Part shown: positions 1 to 6,492 of the stretch, in pieces | Position numbering within the stretch: position 1 is the stretch's first letter | How the letters are laid out: each line of letters opens with the position of its first letter | DNA from: Opitutales bacterium | Lineage (GTDB): Bacteria; Verrucomicrobiota; Verrucomicrobiia; Opitutales; Opitutaceae | Direction: 5' to 3' | Length of the DNA stretch: 9,791 bases | NCBI GenBank assembly: GCA_021772595.1 | Contig: JAJFLS010000268.1 | Location: 1 to 9,791, forward strand | Translations under genes and position numbers: made by a program | The notes under the pieces: model-generated | Seen by the model: only the letters and a program-made list of their open reading frames with translations | What the model was told of the DNA's origin: nothing | Database searches by the model: none

Positions 1-2
1 CC

Positions 3-1175
3 CGCATAGCCATGCAATGGGCTGGTGAGAAGGAGCTCCGTTCCCTATCCGAATCTATCGGCGAAGCAGCTTCCAAGCCCGGAAGGGACGAAGCCTTTTT
101 CCAGACATGGCTGGCTACCGCGCAAATTTTGCAAAATCCGATGATTGTCAGTCCTGATGATAAAACCCCTACTTATCGAAGGGAACGGAAAATCGATGCC
201 GGCTTCATCGAGCATCTAGCACGCGATCCAAACCGACCCGCGGTCCTTCGATCGCTTTCAATACGACTGTTACAGAACCTCGAAAGCCCGGCCAACCATA
301 AGCTGCTGCAAGAGTCTGCTCTAGACCCTGACTCTGAGCTAAGCGTGGAGGCCATTCGACGACTCACAGATAGTCCCCATCCCGAGTCGCATTCTATTCT
401 GCTGCAACTCGCCGAGGATCAATCCAGAGACACGTCGATCCGAACCGAGGCGATTGCTGCATTAGCGGGCAGGCCCCACCCATCGCTCGCCTCGCTACTA
501 GACGACCCTGAGCCCGATATTCAGCTCGAAACAGCCCGTTCCCTGCGAGGGCTGAGAGAGAATTCCACCGTCATTGAAAAAACACTACACATGCTAAACG
601 ATTCTCAGGAAGTCCCGAAGGAGAGCAGACTGCGTAGCCAACTAGAATTTCTTGCGGATCCGGAAAAAACCGTCCGTCCCGACACGCTAGAGGGCTGGCA
701 GCTCTTGCTTGAAACCGGAGGTGACCCCGAGGCTGGGCGCCGCGTTTTCTTCTCGCAACAACTCGCCTGCAGCAGCTGTCACACGGCCGAGGGCCGAGGC
801 CATAAGCTAGGTGTTGGCTATGGATCTGGGTTCATGGCGCTTCCGCTCGGGCCCGACCTCTCGCACATCGGCGCCGCCGCGAGTCGCGACGTTCTCATAC
901 ATTCCATCGTACGACCCAGCGATACCATCGCTCCGGAGTACCAAGGCTGGTTCGTGAAACTCAAAGACGGTTCTAGCCACTATGGACGCGAGATCGATCA
1001 AGAGCGAAATGGTATCCAAATGGTTATGCTCGACGGAAACGAGCGCAGCTATCCGACTGAACAAATCGACACTTGGGGAGCGATGGAAAATTCGCTCATG
1101 CCCGACGGCCTGCCGCAATCAATGTCTATCGAAGAATTCCGCGATCTCATCGTCTATCTGGAAAATTTGAAATAG
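3..1175 (+). CDS. PVC-type HEAT-repeat/c-type heme-binding protein, C-terminal part (5' end outside window)
   Basis: The reading frame is open to the left edge (codons before the ATG at 12 read R-I-A), so this is the 3' part of a longer gene. The ATG at 12 is probably internal. Numbering from that Met, residues about 60-200 are short paired helices of HEAT type (for example AIRRLTDSP, AIAALAGRP, ARSLRGL). Residues about 230-387 form a c-type cytochrome module: heme attachment motif C253-S-S-C256-H257, the GPDLSHIG segment at 280-287, IVRPSDTIAPEY at 299-310, and LMPDGL with Met363 as the likely sixth heme ligand, ending in an EFRDLIVYL helix. This matches the Pirellula/Verrucomicrobium-type heme-binding domain, usually the C-terminus of large exported proteins with an N-terminal beta-propeller dehydrogenase domain. 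Heme attachment implies a periplasmic, electron-accepting role. Whether this copy has the propeller cannot be seen. Confidence 0.88.
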   Translation, partial: RIAMQWAGEKELRSLSESIGEAASKPGRDEAFFQTWLATAQILQNPMIVSPDDKTPTYRRERKIDAGFIEHLARDPNRPAVLRSLSIRLLQNLESPANHKLLQESALDPDSELSVEAIRRLTDSPHPESHSILLQLAEDQSRDTSIRTEAIAALAGRPHPSLASLLDDPEPDIQLETARSLRGLRENSTVIEKTLHMLNDSQEVPKESRLRSQLEFLADPEKTVRPDTLEGWQLLLETGGDPEAGRRVFFSQQLACSSCHTAEGRGHKLGVGYGSGFMALPLGPDLSHIGAAASRDVLIHSIVRPSDTIAPEYQGWFVKLKDGSSHYGREIDQERNGIQMVMLDGNERSYPTEQIDTWGAMENSLMPDGLPQSMSIEEFRDLIVYLENLK

Positions 1176-1221
1176 CCCGGATGAGAGAGTAGACGCAAGC
1201 TCGAGTGAGAAGAGGGGAATG

Positions 1222-1480
1222 AGCTTACTCCTTGTCCCTGTCCCACAGGCAAACGACTCACCTTCGATTGCTAGCAAATGAAATGCCCGGGAGCGCCGGA
1301 GACAGAAGCGTTCATCAAGCCTCAATACAAGGAGGATTGGAAAAGCTAGCAGCGATTTCGCCGACCTCTACTAGTAGCTTCCGGTAATCCATAATGTGAT
1401 TGCTCGTCGTAGCGGGGTGTCCTCTGGCGAAATGTTCATTTAGGCGGGAGGGAGTTGCTCAAAGCCTACTCCTTGTCCCT
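1222..1480. repeat. Pair of 18-nt direct repeats upstream of the phosphoesterase gene
   Basis: AGCYTACTCCTTGTCCCT occurs at 1222-1239 and again at 1463-1480 in the same orientation. Seventeen of 18 positions are identical (T or C at the fourth), and the start points are 241 bp apart. Both copies lie in the gap between the heme-protein stop and the phosphoesterase start. A 14-bp exact core of this kind is not expected by chance in a window this size. They could be regulator sites, remnants of a duplicated segment, or copies of a dispersed repeat. The 1176-1537 gap otherwise holds only an imperfect hairpin (1334-1390) and no convincing gene. Confidence 0.6.
1334..1390. other. Imperfect long hairpin upstream of the phosphoesterase gene
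   Basis: GGATT (1334-1338) pairs with AATCC (1386-1390), GGAA (1339-1342) with TTCC (1379-1382), and GCTA (1345-1348) with TAGC (1375-1378). A 3-nt bulge lies on the right and a 2-nt bulge on the left. The result is 13 base pairs around a 26-nt loop that contains part of the palindrome CTACTAGTAG (1368-1377). No T-run follows, so it is a poor terminator for the upstream gene. It could be an RNA leader structure or an operator region, but chance folding is possible. Confidence 0.25.
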
Positions 1481-1537
1481 CGCAATTCACGATTTCGTGT
1501 TCGACCGCTTCATTCTATGGCCCGTATTATCCTTAGT

Positions 1538-3181
1538 ATGAAGCGTACTCTACTATCCCTTCTCGCAGTGGCGTGTGCCGCAACCGGTATCGCCACCCTA
1601 AAGTCCGCTAGCGCTGAAGACGACTCCGTTTTCCTACTTTGGACTCAATATTGTCTGGCCAATAACACGCTGAAACTGACTGCTCACACAGATCTCGACC
1701 CGATGGTGCCCGCTACCGCGACTGCCAGCCTTGAGTTGAAGTCCGGCAATTCTTGGACGATTGTCGCCTCAGAAGAGGTTGAGCCCCTGACGGCGATGGC
1801 TGCCTTTCGAATCGATAATTGGGACTCGGATACGAACCGGGTTTATCGAGTTGTCTGCGGCTCGACTTTGATCGAGGGGACAATTCGGGCGGAACCGGTC
1901 GATAAACGAGTCCTGAAACTAATGGCGATTTCTTGCGTGAACGACAATCGCTTTCCCTATCGAAAAGCCGTCAGGCAAATGATCGAACAAGATCCAGACT
2001 TACTATTTTTCGCTGGCGATCAGCTCTACCAAACCAATGCAGGCGGCGAAACAATTCATGCCCACGATGAAAGCGATGTGCTGCCCGCTCTGGCAAACTA
2101 CCTGCCCAAGTGGCGGAAATTCGGCCTGACCTTTCGCGACCTGCTGAAAGACCGTCCTTCGATCATCCTCACCGATGATCACGATGTCTATGTGGCCGAC
2201 CTCTGGGGTGCTGGCGGCAAACGAATGAAGACCAAACGCGAACTCGGCTTCAATCCGAGCGCTCCCTATAATTTCGGCAATGCGGAAGAAAGAAACCGTA
2301 TGATCGTCAACCGCGAAGGCGGCGGCTATCTTCACCCGAAGTGGACGAATGCCGTTGAGCGTATGCAAATGGGGCACTTGCCCGATGCGGCCCAGCCAGG
2401 CCCCTGGGGTTCCGGTATCATGGCCTATTTCACCGATTTGAACTACGGTGGCGTCAGCTTCGCCGTTCTCGAGGATCGCAAGTTCAAGTCTCCTCCTACG
2501 GATGCCCTTTCTGCGCCTGTCAATGACCCTCATGGCAACAAACCGAACACCACTCTCGAGGTAATCATGGACCCCTCTTTCGATACCCGCTCGCTAGACC
2601 AGCCCGGTTTGAATCTTTTGGGCGAAGCCCAGGAATCGTTCGTCCGCCAATGGGCGGAAGAAATCGAGCAAACCGGTCGACTAGCAGCCGTCTTGCACCA
2701 GTCGTCCCTGGTGAATGTTGGCAATTACAAGCCGTACTACGGCGATATGGATTCCAATGGCTGGCCACAGACGCCGCGCGACAACGCGCTGCGGGCCATC
2801 ATTCCCTCGCAAGCGGTTATGATATCAGGAGATCTTCACTACGCGACCATTCTACAGCAAGGCATAGATGACTGGGGCGACGGCCCCTGGTCCTACTCGC
2901 TGCCTGCCTTCGGCTCGGGACAGGGACGCATTTGGGATCCGGAGGAGCCACCGCAAGGCGGAGCGGTCCCCGGCATGAAAGGTACCGGCAATTACCACGA
3001 TCGCTTCGGCAACAAGCTTACCTTGACCGCGAAAGCCGATGGCATCGTTGGCTATGGCATGGTCCTCTTCGACAAGGAAGCAAGCGAGATCACTTTAGAG
3101 ATTCACCCCATGGATCCTGACACGCGCAACCCCATCGACCTCGAGGTACCAGGCTGGCCCATGCAGATCAAGATCGATTGA
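1538..3181 (+). CDS. Secreted PhoD-like metallophosphoesterase (alkaline phosphatase D family)
   Basis: The protein is 547 aa from the ATG at 1538. This start gives a classic Sec signal peptide (MKRTLLSLLAVACAATG, cleavage after SASA near residue 26). An in-frame ATG at 1517 would add seven residues, and neither has a clear Shine-Dalgarno. Residues about 30-119 look like the beta-sandwich that precedes the catalytic domain in PhoD proteins. The metallophosphoesterase core follows: SCV with Cys133, FAGDQLY (158-164, Asp161 and Tyr164 in the D-x-x-Y arrangement of PhoD metal ligands), TDDHDVYVADLWG from 212, EDRKF at 312, LLGEAQESF at 360-368 and SGDLHYATI from 430. PhoD enzymes hydrolyse phosphomonoesters or diesters using Fe and Ca. 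The role inferred is phosphate scavenging in the periplasm or outside the cell. The substrate is unknown, as this planctomycete/verrucomicrobial subgroup is poorly characterised. Confidence 0.9.
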   Translation: MKRTLLSLLAVACAATGIATLKSASAEDDSVFLLWTQYCLANNTLKLTAHTDLDPMVPATATASLELKSGNSWTIVASEEVEPLTAMAAFRIDNWDSDTNRVYRVVCGSTLIEGTIRAEPVDKRVLKLMAISCVNDNRFPYRKAVRQMIEQDPDLLFFAGDQLYQTNAGGETIHAHDESDVLPALANYLPKWRKFGLTFRDLLKDRPSIILTDDHDVYVADLWGAGGKRMKTKRELGFNPSAPYNFGNAEERNRMIVNREGGGYLHPKWTNAVERMQMGHLPDAAQPGPWGSGIMAYFTDLNYGGVSFAVLEDRKFKSPPTDALSAPVNDPHGNKPNTTLEVIMDPSFDTRSLDQPGLNLLGEAQESFVRQWAEEIEQTGRLAAVLHQSSLVNVGNYKPYYGDMDSNGWPQTPRDNALRAIIPSQAVMISGDLHYATILQQGIDDWGDGPWSYSLPAFGSGQGRIWDPEEPPQGGAVPGMKGTGNYHDRFGNKLTLTAKADGIVGYGMVLFDKEASEITLEIHPMDPDTRNPIDLEVPGWPMQIKID

Positions 3182-3211
3182 AGCTTCGAATCTCTCGGAA
3201 AGGCAGATGGC

Positions 3212-3242
3212 GACAGCCCTAGTATTAAAATATGGGGCTGTT
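3212..3242 (+). terminator. Hairpin after the phosphoesterase gene, candidate terminator
   Basis: The stem pairs 3213-3221 (ACAGCCCTA) with 3233-3241 (TGGGGCTGT), nine pairs including one G-T wobble. After a bulged G at 3222, three A-T pairs continue the stem and close on a TAAA loop. It lies 31 nt after the stop codon, the right place for a terminator, but the following TTCTAG is a weak U-tract. The opposite strand has no U-tract, so it is unlikely to serve the convergent gene ending at 3548. Confidence 0.5.
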
Positions 3243-3547
3243 CTAGCTATGTGCGCGTTTAACCCAGTATCTCAGCTACCTGAACACGATAGTTGCCACC
3301 GCGACTAGATCAATGCCTGCAAAGGCCTCGGCGAAGCGAGCAGCAACTTTGATTACGGCGGTCCTCTCACACCTTTTTGCCACTCCTTCCCTGCGATTGA
3401 ATCAATAGAGAACTCCATATGTACGAAGGTGTTCTTGCCCCCTTCGCCCTAGCCGAATCCAAAAAAGTCCAATAGAGGTACCAAGATTCTGCTGAGGAGC
3501 GAACCATCAGGGATGATTACTGGCAGGCACAGAGTCCTGTACAATCC
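3243..3547 (-). other. Gene-free stretch between convergent genes with possible decayed coding sequence
   Basis: No intact gene is present. Read on the minus strand, one frame gives a stretch starting FNRREGVAKRCERTAVIK and ending AFAGIDLVAVAT before a stop, while the overlapping next frame gives NYRVQVAEILG and then TAA (about 3260). One frameshift near 3290 would join them into a plausible protein tail. On the plus strand part of the same DNA reads NFDYGGPLTPFCHSFPA. A 6-bp hairpin (CGAAGG 3424-3429 with CCTTCG 3441-3446) also lies here. I cannot assign a family, and this may be a dispersed non-coding repeat or chance. Confidence 0.2.
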
Positions 3548-4723
3548 TTATAAGCGAGGGTTCTCACACCAAACAACATTGTTCGAACCGCGCCCGCCAA
3601 TCAGCAGGTCCAAATCTCCATCCAGATCCATATCAAAGGCCCTAATGTCATAAGCCTCTTGATTGGTCGTGACCAAATGGTTCATGAACCGACCGTGCCC
3701 GTCGTTTTCGAACCACCAAGCCTCTTTGTCTCCAAAAGCGCAGGTCGCGGCATCTAGATCTCCGTCCCCATCCATATCCGTAACCAATAAACTATGGGGC
3801 TCTTTCAGCGTGGGGTGAATCCCATGCTCTTTCCACTCCGGAGCCTCGAACCAAACTACGCCCTGCCCGTGACCTCTCGATGCCACAAAATCCACCTTGT
3901 CGTCGCGATTCACATCCGCCGGATGCACATTCGTTGCACCAATCTGTCCCTCCGCGATCATATGTTTCTTCCAAACCTCTCGCGGATCTTTGCCAGCTTC
4001 CCACCAAGCAAAATAGTTCCCATTTGGTGACGGTTTTCCCTTCGCCCCGCTGGCTGCATCCGGTCTTCCGTCGCCATTCACATCACCAAAACCAAGGTAA
4101 TGCGTGAGCCCTGGAGCATCGCGATCGGCAAATGAATAGGCATCCCAACGCGTCTTCGATTTCGGATTGGCCGGTGCTCTCAGCCAAACCAAGGATTCCG
4201 GATACTTCGTCTTAACCGGTTGAGCACTCGTCCCCAAGATATCAAGTCGCCCATCGCCATCAACATCTCCTTGGATCACACCGTGAATCCCATTCAGATC
4301 CTCACTAATGATGCGAAGCAGCCACTTGTCATTCAATGGATCATCCGGTTGCTCCAACCAAACGATCAATCCAGGTTGATAACGCGCTCCGATATAATCC
4401 AAATCTCCGTCACCATCGATATCCCAAGTCTCACTATGGATAAACCGATAACCGTCAGTGTCATCCAAAATAATCTCCTTCCAATCCGGCGCAACAAACA
4501 ATCGAGTCTTCCCTCCAGCACTCGTGATCACATCCGGTCGCCCATCCTTCGTAAAGTCCCCGGCAATCGCCGTTTGATTGCTGGCGCCTTCAAAGACGAC
4601 ATGACGTTTCCATTCCGCCGATGCCGTTTGCAGCTGAATTGAAAAAAAGATAAGGCCAATAACGATGCCAAAGGGACGGAATTCCAAGATCCACGCACGA
4701 GAGGGACTACGATAAAAGTGCAT
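3548..4723 (-). CDS. Secreted FG-GAP/VCBS repeat protein, seven-bladed beta-propeller
   Basis: The protein is 391 aa from the ATG at 4723. A GTG at 4747 would add eight residues. The ATG gives a signal peptide with hydrophobic core FGIVIGLIFF and cleavage at TASA before EW (about residue 36). The mature protein has seven D-x-D-x-D-G-x-x-D type calcium-binding loops, at about residues 56, 101, 153, 214, 270, 316 and 364 (for example DIDGDGDLD, DVNGDGRPD, DMDGDGDLD). Most are followed by a blade containing a VW-[LF]-E or AWW-[EF] strand. The fifth loop, DVNRDDKVD, is the most degenerate. Seven blades fit one propeller, as in integrin-type FG-GAP proteins. Such proteins bind carbohydrate or partner proteins at the cell surface, and a few homologous families have lyase activity. 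No catalytic signature is visible, so the function remains open. It probably has its own promoter in the 4724-4972 gap. Confidence 0.87.
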   Translation of the reverse strand: MHFYRSPSRAWILEFRPFGIVIGLIFFSIQLQTASAEWKRHVVFEGASNQTAIAGDFTKDGRPDVITSAGGKTRLFVAPDWKEIILDDTDGYRFIHSETWDIDGDGDLDYIGARYQPGLIVWLEQPDDPLNDKWLLRIISEDLNGIHGVIQGDVDGDGRLDILGTSAQPVKTKYPESLVWLRAPANPKSKTRWDAYSFADRDAPGLTHYLGFGDVNGDGRPDAASGAKGKPSPNGNYFAWWEAGKDPREVWKKHMIAEGQIGATNVHPADVNRDDKVDFVASRGHGQGVVWFEAPEWKEHGIHPTLKEPHSLLVTDMDGDGDLDAATCAFGDKEAWWFENDGHGRFMNHLVTTNQEAYDIRAFDMDLDGDLDLLIGGRGSNNVVWCENPRL

Positions 4724-4753
4724 CCCAAACCAGATTCCCAATGCCACTTTTTG

Positions 4754-4885
4754 TCAACCAAGACAGCCTCGTTCAGAGAGCGCTTTCCAGGTAAGATATC
4801 CAGCCACGTTTTCGACGGCCATATCACCAACAACGCTACCGTCCATCTGCTGTTGGACCTCACAGCTTAGAGACTGTCCAATAAG
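4754..4885 (-). pseudogene. Possible tail of a broken gene upstream of the FG-GAP gene
   Basis: On the minus strand a frame ending in TGA at 4754-4756 reads like genuine coding sequence: SLSCEVQQQMDGSVVG, then DMAVENVAGYLTWKAL, then SERGCLG. The codon mix is balanced and it has the pattern of an alternating helix. There is no start of its own. The frame is in phase with the gene ending at 4973 and stays open for 72 codons between the two stops. The coding-like character fades at the REP-like hairpin (4885-4909). I do not recognise the family. It could be the 3' remnant of a gene cut by an insertion or rearrangement, or a chance open frame. Confidence 0.25.
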
Positions 4886-4909
4886 CGTGGGAGCGTGCTT
4901 GCCACGCGG
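4885..4909. repeat. REP-like palindromic element
   Basis: The segment beginning GCGTGGGAGCGTGC and ending TTGCCACGCGG folds in two alternative ways. GCGTGG (4885-4890) can pair with CCACGC (4902-4907), or GCGTG (4893-4897) can pair with CACGC (4903-4907). The layout, a GTGGGAGC head followed by a GC-rich hairpin, resembles the GTAGGAGC-type REP elements that RAYT transposases mobilise in Xanthomonas and Pseudomonas. It sits in the non-coding gap downstream of the GH29-like gene, a usual REP location. Only one copy is seen in the window, so the assignment rests on form alone. Confidence 0.4.
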
Positions 4910-4972
4910 TAACCTTACAAAATCAAGGCCCCCTTTTTTCTTCCTCCCAGGAGGCTTATCAGCAGGATTTAA

Positions 4973-6028
4973 TCAACGACGCTTCATCCCGCCTCCACGT
5001 TCAATCGCAGCATTCATCTCGACCAATTGCTTGAATTGAGGCGCTGCAAATCCATTTCCTTCGCGGGCAATCGCCCAGGTGTAGATTCCGCCTGCATCCA
5101 TAACCCGTGTGGTCCATTCAATGGCTTGATCGGTTGGGAAATCGGCCTCTCTATTTCTCCACATTGCCTGAAACGGCATAAAAATGGCTCCCAATGCGGT
5201 ACCTTCATTTTCATCAGGTTTTCCGCTTTGATTAATCCACGGCCCCGCTTCAATATTTTCAACCATGGCTACATTGGCCAAGGTCCAAGGTGGCTGTTTT
5301 ATCATCGCAACAGGGTGCCCTGCTGTATAATCACAATAGGCAGTGCCTTGCTCCATCGGATATCCAACTTTCCTATGCATCGCTATCATGGCATTCGGAT
5401 TTCCAGCACGAAGAGCGCTCGCATAGCGTTTTCTATCTTCATCCGGTATACGGGAGACGCGATCAACCCACCAACCATCAATTTTGTCTCCGAACTTCAG
5501 CGAATAGTACTCCATGATTTGAGCCACTCCTTCAGGGTGGGTTAATCCAGCAGAAGCAAGGTAAGCATTCCATGTCTGCATTTGCTCAGCTAAAAGATAC
5601 CCCCGGTCCATTCCGGTGCCGCTGAAATAGACCAACACTTTTAAACCTCTGGACTTTAGGGCATCCGCCATTTCGCCAAAAAAGTCGCGCTTTGGAAATA
5701 AATCATCCCCCATGATGGCTGCCATTTCAGGATAGGGGGAAGAATACCAACTAGCTTGATGCCCTCGACCAATATTGATCATGACATGGTTGATCGAAGT
5801 CAACTGGTCGATTTGTTTCATGAACGCATCGATATCAAAGTTTTCAGCATTCACAGAAGCATCCGGCGTCTTACTTTTATCATACGCCGTCGGGAGAAGA
5901 ATACGAACCCCCCAGCTTCCACTGAAGGGTAAAGCACGCGCATGCTGAGCCTCCTGCTGCGCTGAAACAAATCCCGTTACCGCAAACAACGCCGATGCGA
6001 GCATGATAAGCTTGTTCTGTAATTTCAT
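4973..6028 (-). CDS. Secreted TIM-barrel protein resembling GH29 alpha-L-fucosidase
   Basis: The protein is 351 aa from the ATG at 6028, chosen because it gives a Sec signal peptide (MKLQNKLIMLASALFAVTGF, cleavage after VSA before QQ). The in-frame ATG at 6076 adds 16 residues that would spoil it. The mature chain opens with the barrel start SGSWGVRILLPTAY and continues with a helix and INHVMINIGRGH. Next come the WYSSPYPEM and LFPKRDFFGEMADALKSRGLKVLVYFS strands and helices, then KIDGWWVDR (about 182-190). That last segment matches the strand carrying the nucleophile Asp in GH29 fucosidases, so Asp189 is the candidate. A second acid/base residue cannot be assigned, and the C-terminal beta-sandwich of classical GH29 enzymes is absent. 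It diverges from the UxuA-like gene across 6029-6492. The fold is fairly sure, the glycosidase activity is inference. Confidence 0.72.
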   Translation of the reverse strand: MKLQNKLIMLASALFAVTGFVSAQQEAQHARALPFSGSWGVRILLPTAYDKSKTPDASVNAENFDIDAFMKQIDQLTSINHVMINIGRGHQASWYSSPYPEMAAIMGDDLFPKRDFFGEMADALKSRGLKVLVYFSGTGMDRGYLLAEQMQTWNAYLASAGLTHPEGVAQIMEYYSLKFGDKIDGWWVDRVSRIPDEDRKRYASALRAGNPNAMIAMHRKVGYPMEQGTAYCDYTAGHPVAMIKQPPWTLANVAMVENIEAGPWINQSGKPDENEGTALGAIFMPFQAMWRNREADFPTDQAIEWTTRVMDAGGIYTWAIAREGNGFAAPQFKQLVEMNAAIERGGGMKRR

Positions 6029-6125
6029 ATATAGATGGGGGAGTAAACGTAGATCAACGAATAGAACCAAGCTCATCGAGAAAGGAATCTACATTCCAGG
6101 GATTCGATTCAAACAAGAACTGAAC

Positions 6126-6153
6126 GATACTCTAAATCACTCAATTTAGTATC
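6126..6153. promoter_or_regulatory. Interrupted palindrome, candidate operator
   Basis: GATACTCTAAAT and ATTTAGTATC form ten complementary pairs with a two-base CT bulge in the left arm, around the 6-bp spacer CACTCA. It lies 98 bp upstream of the GH29-like start and has no T-run on either side, so it is an unlikely terminator. It overlaps two of the GATAC pentamers of this region. A dimeric repressor site between the two divergent genes is the simplest reading, but no regulator gene is in the window. Confidence 0.4.
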
Positions 6154-6305
6154 CCGTGAATACAGGATAGGTCCGGCAAAATTGTTCTTCGATACCGTGT
6201 GTGGGAGGCAAACGCTCGGTTGAGGTCAATAAACAACAATGTCGTTCGTCCCCTGCTTCGATACTCCATCAGATATCTCGATCCATGTATCATCCTTTGG
6301 GATAC
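6126..6305. promoter_or_regulatory. Cluster of six GATAC/GTATC pentamers in the divergent intergenic region
   Basis: GATAC occurs at 6126-6130, 6191-6195, 6260-6264 and 6301-6305, and its complement GTATC at 6149-6153 and 6287-6291. About 0.35 occurrences would be expected on both strands over this 180 bp. Two copies extend to the identical 9-mer GATACCGTG (6191-6199 and 6301-6309). This lies between the divergent GH29-like and UxuA-like genes, where shared control would be expected. The rest of 6029-6492 holds no convincing gene. Confidence 0.4.
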
Positions 6306-6392
6306 CGTGCTCAACGAGAAACTGATCGACCAAATCCAACGACCAAGGGGGTCATAGGGGATCCTTTCGCTGGTTCGAGTGGAAAGGTATAT

Positions 6393-6408
6393 TTCGGTCT
6401 AGACCAAA
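6393..6408. promoter_or_regulatory. Palindrome TTNGGTCTAGACCNAA, candidate operator
   Basis: GGTCTAGACC at 6396-6405 is a perfect 10-bp palindrome, extended by TT and AA across one mismatched pair on each side. It lies 85 bp upstream of the likely start of the UxuA-like gene. Size and symmetry suit a helix-turn-helix dimer site. A weak TAATAT (6432-6437) downstream could be a -10 box, without a convincing -35. Confidence 0.3.
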
Positions 6409-6492
6409 CCAGATTTAGTGATCAGGGTTGATAATATTGCCAGTCTTTAAACGGCTGCTTTGTACGACGCAATCAGGTTATTTTATAAACAC

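Noticed and set aside
1400..1537. 46-residue N-terminal extension of the phosphoesterase frame
   Set aside because: It would bury the signal peptide inside the protein, has no ribosome-binding site, and overlaps one copy of the intergenic direct repeat.
2003..2533. 176-codon minus-strand ORF inside the phosphoesterase gene
   Set aside because: Antisense shadow of a gene with clear family motifs, with no recognisable domain of its own.
4220..4642. 140-codon plus-strand ORF inside the FG-GAP gene
   Set aside because: Antisense of the repeated aspartate-glycine loops, which keep stop codons off the opposite strand.
4943..4954. Palindrome CCTCCCAGGAGG beside a T-run, as a terminator of the GH29-like gene
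   Set aside because: For the minus-strand transcript the run following the hairpin is A-rich, not U-rich, so the polarity is wrong.
5027..5545. 172-codon plus-strand ORF inside the GH29-like gene
   Set aside because: Antisense shadow. The minus-strand frame has the signal peptide and TIM-barrel motifs.
6201..6431. 76-codon plus-strand ORF with GTG start in the divergent region
   Set aside because: No Shine-Dalgarno, no recognisable motif, and it overlaps the clustered GATAC motifs. A few stretches (GDPFAGSSGKVYFGLDQ) look protein-like but the frame as a whole does not.
6428..6451. TTGATA and TTTAAA as a promoter for the UxuA-like gene
   Set aside because: The spacing is only 12 bp, too short for a sigma-70 promoter.
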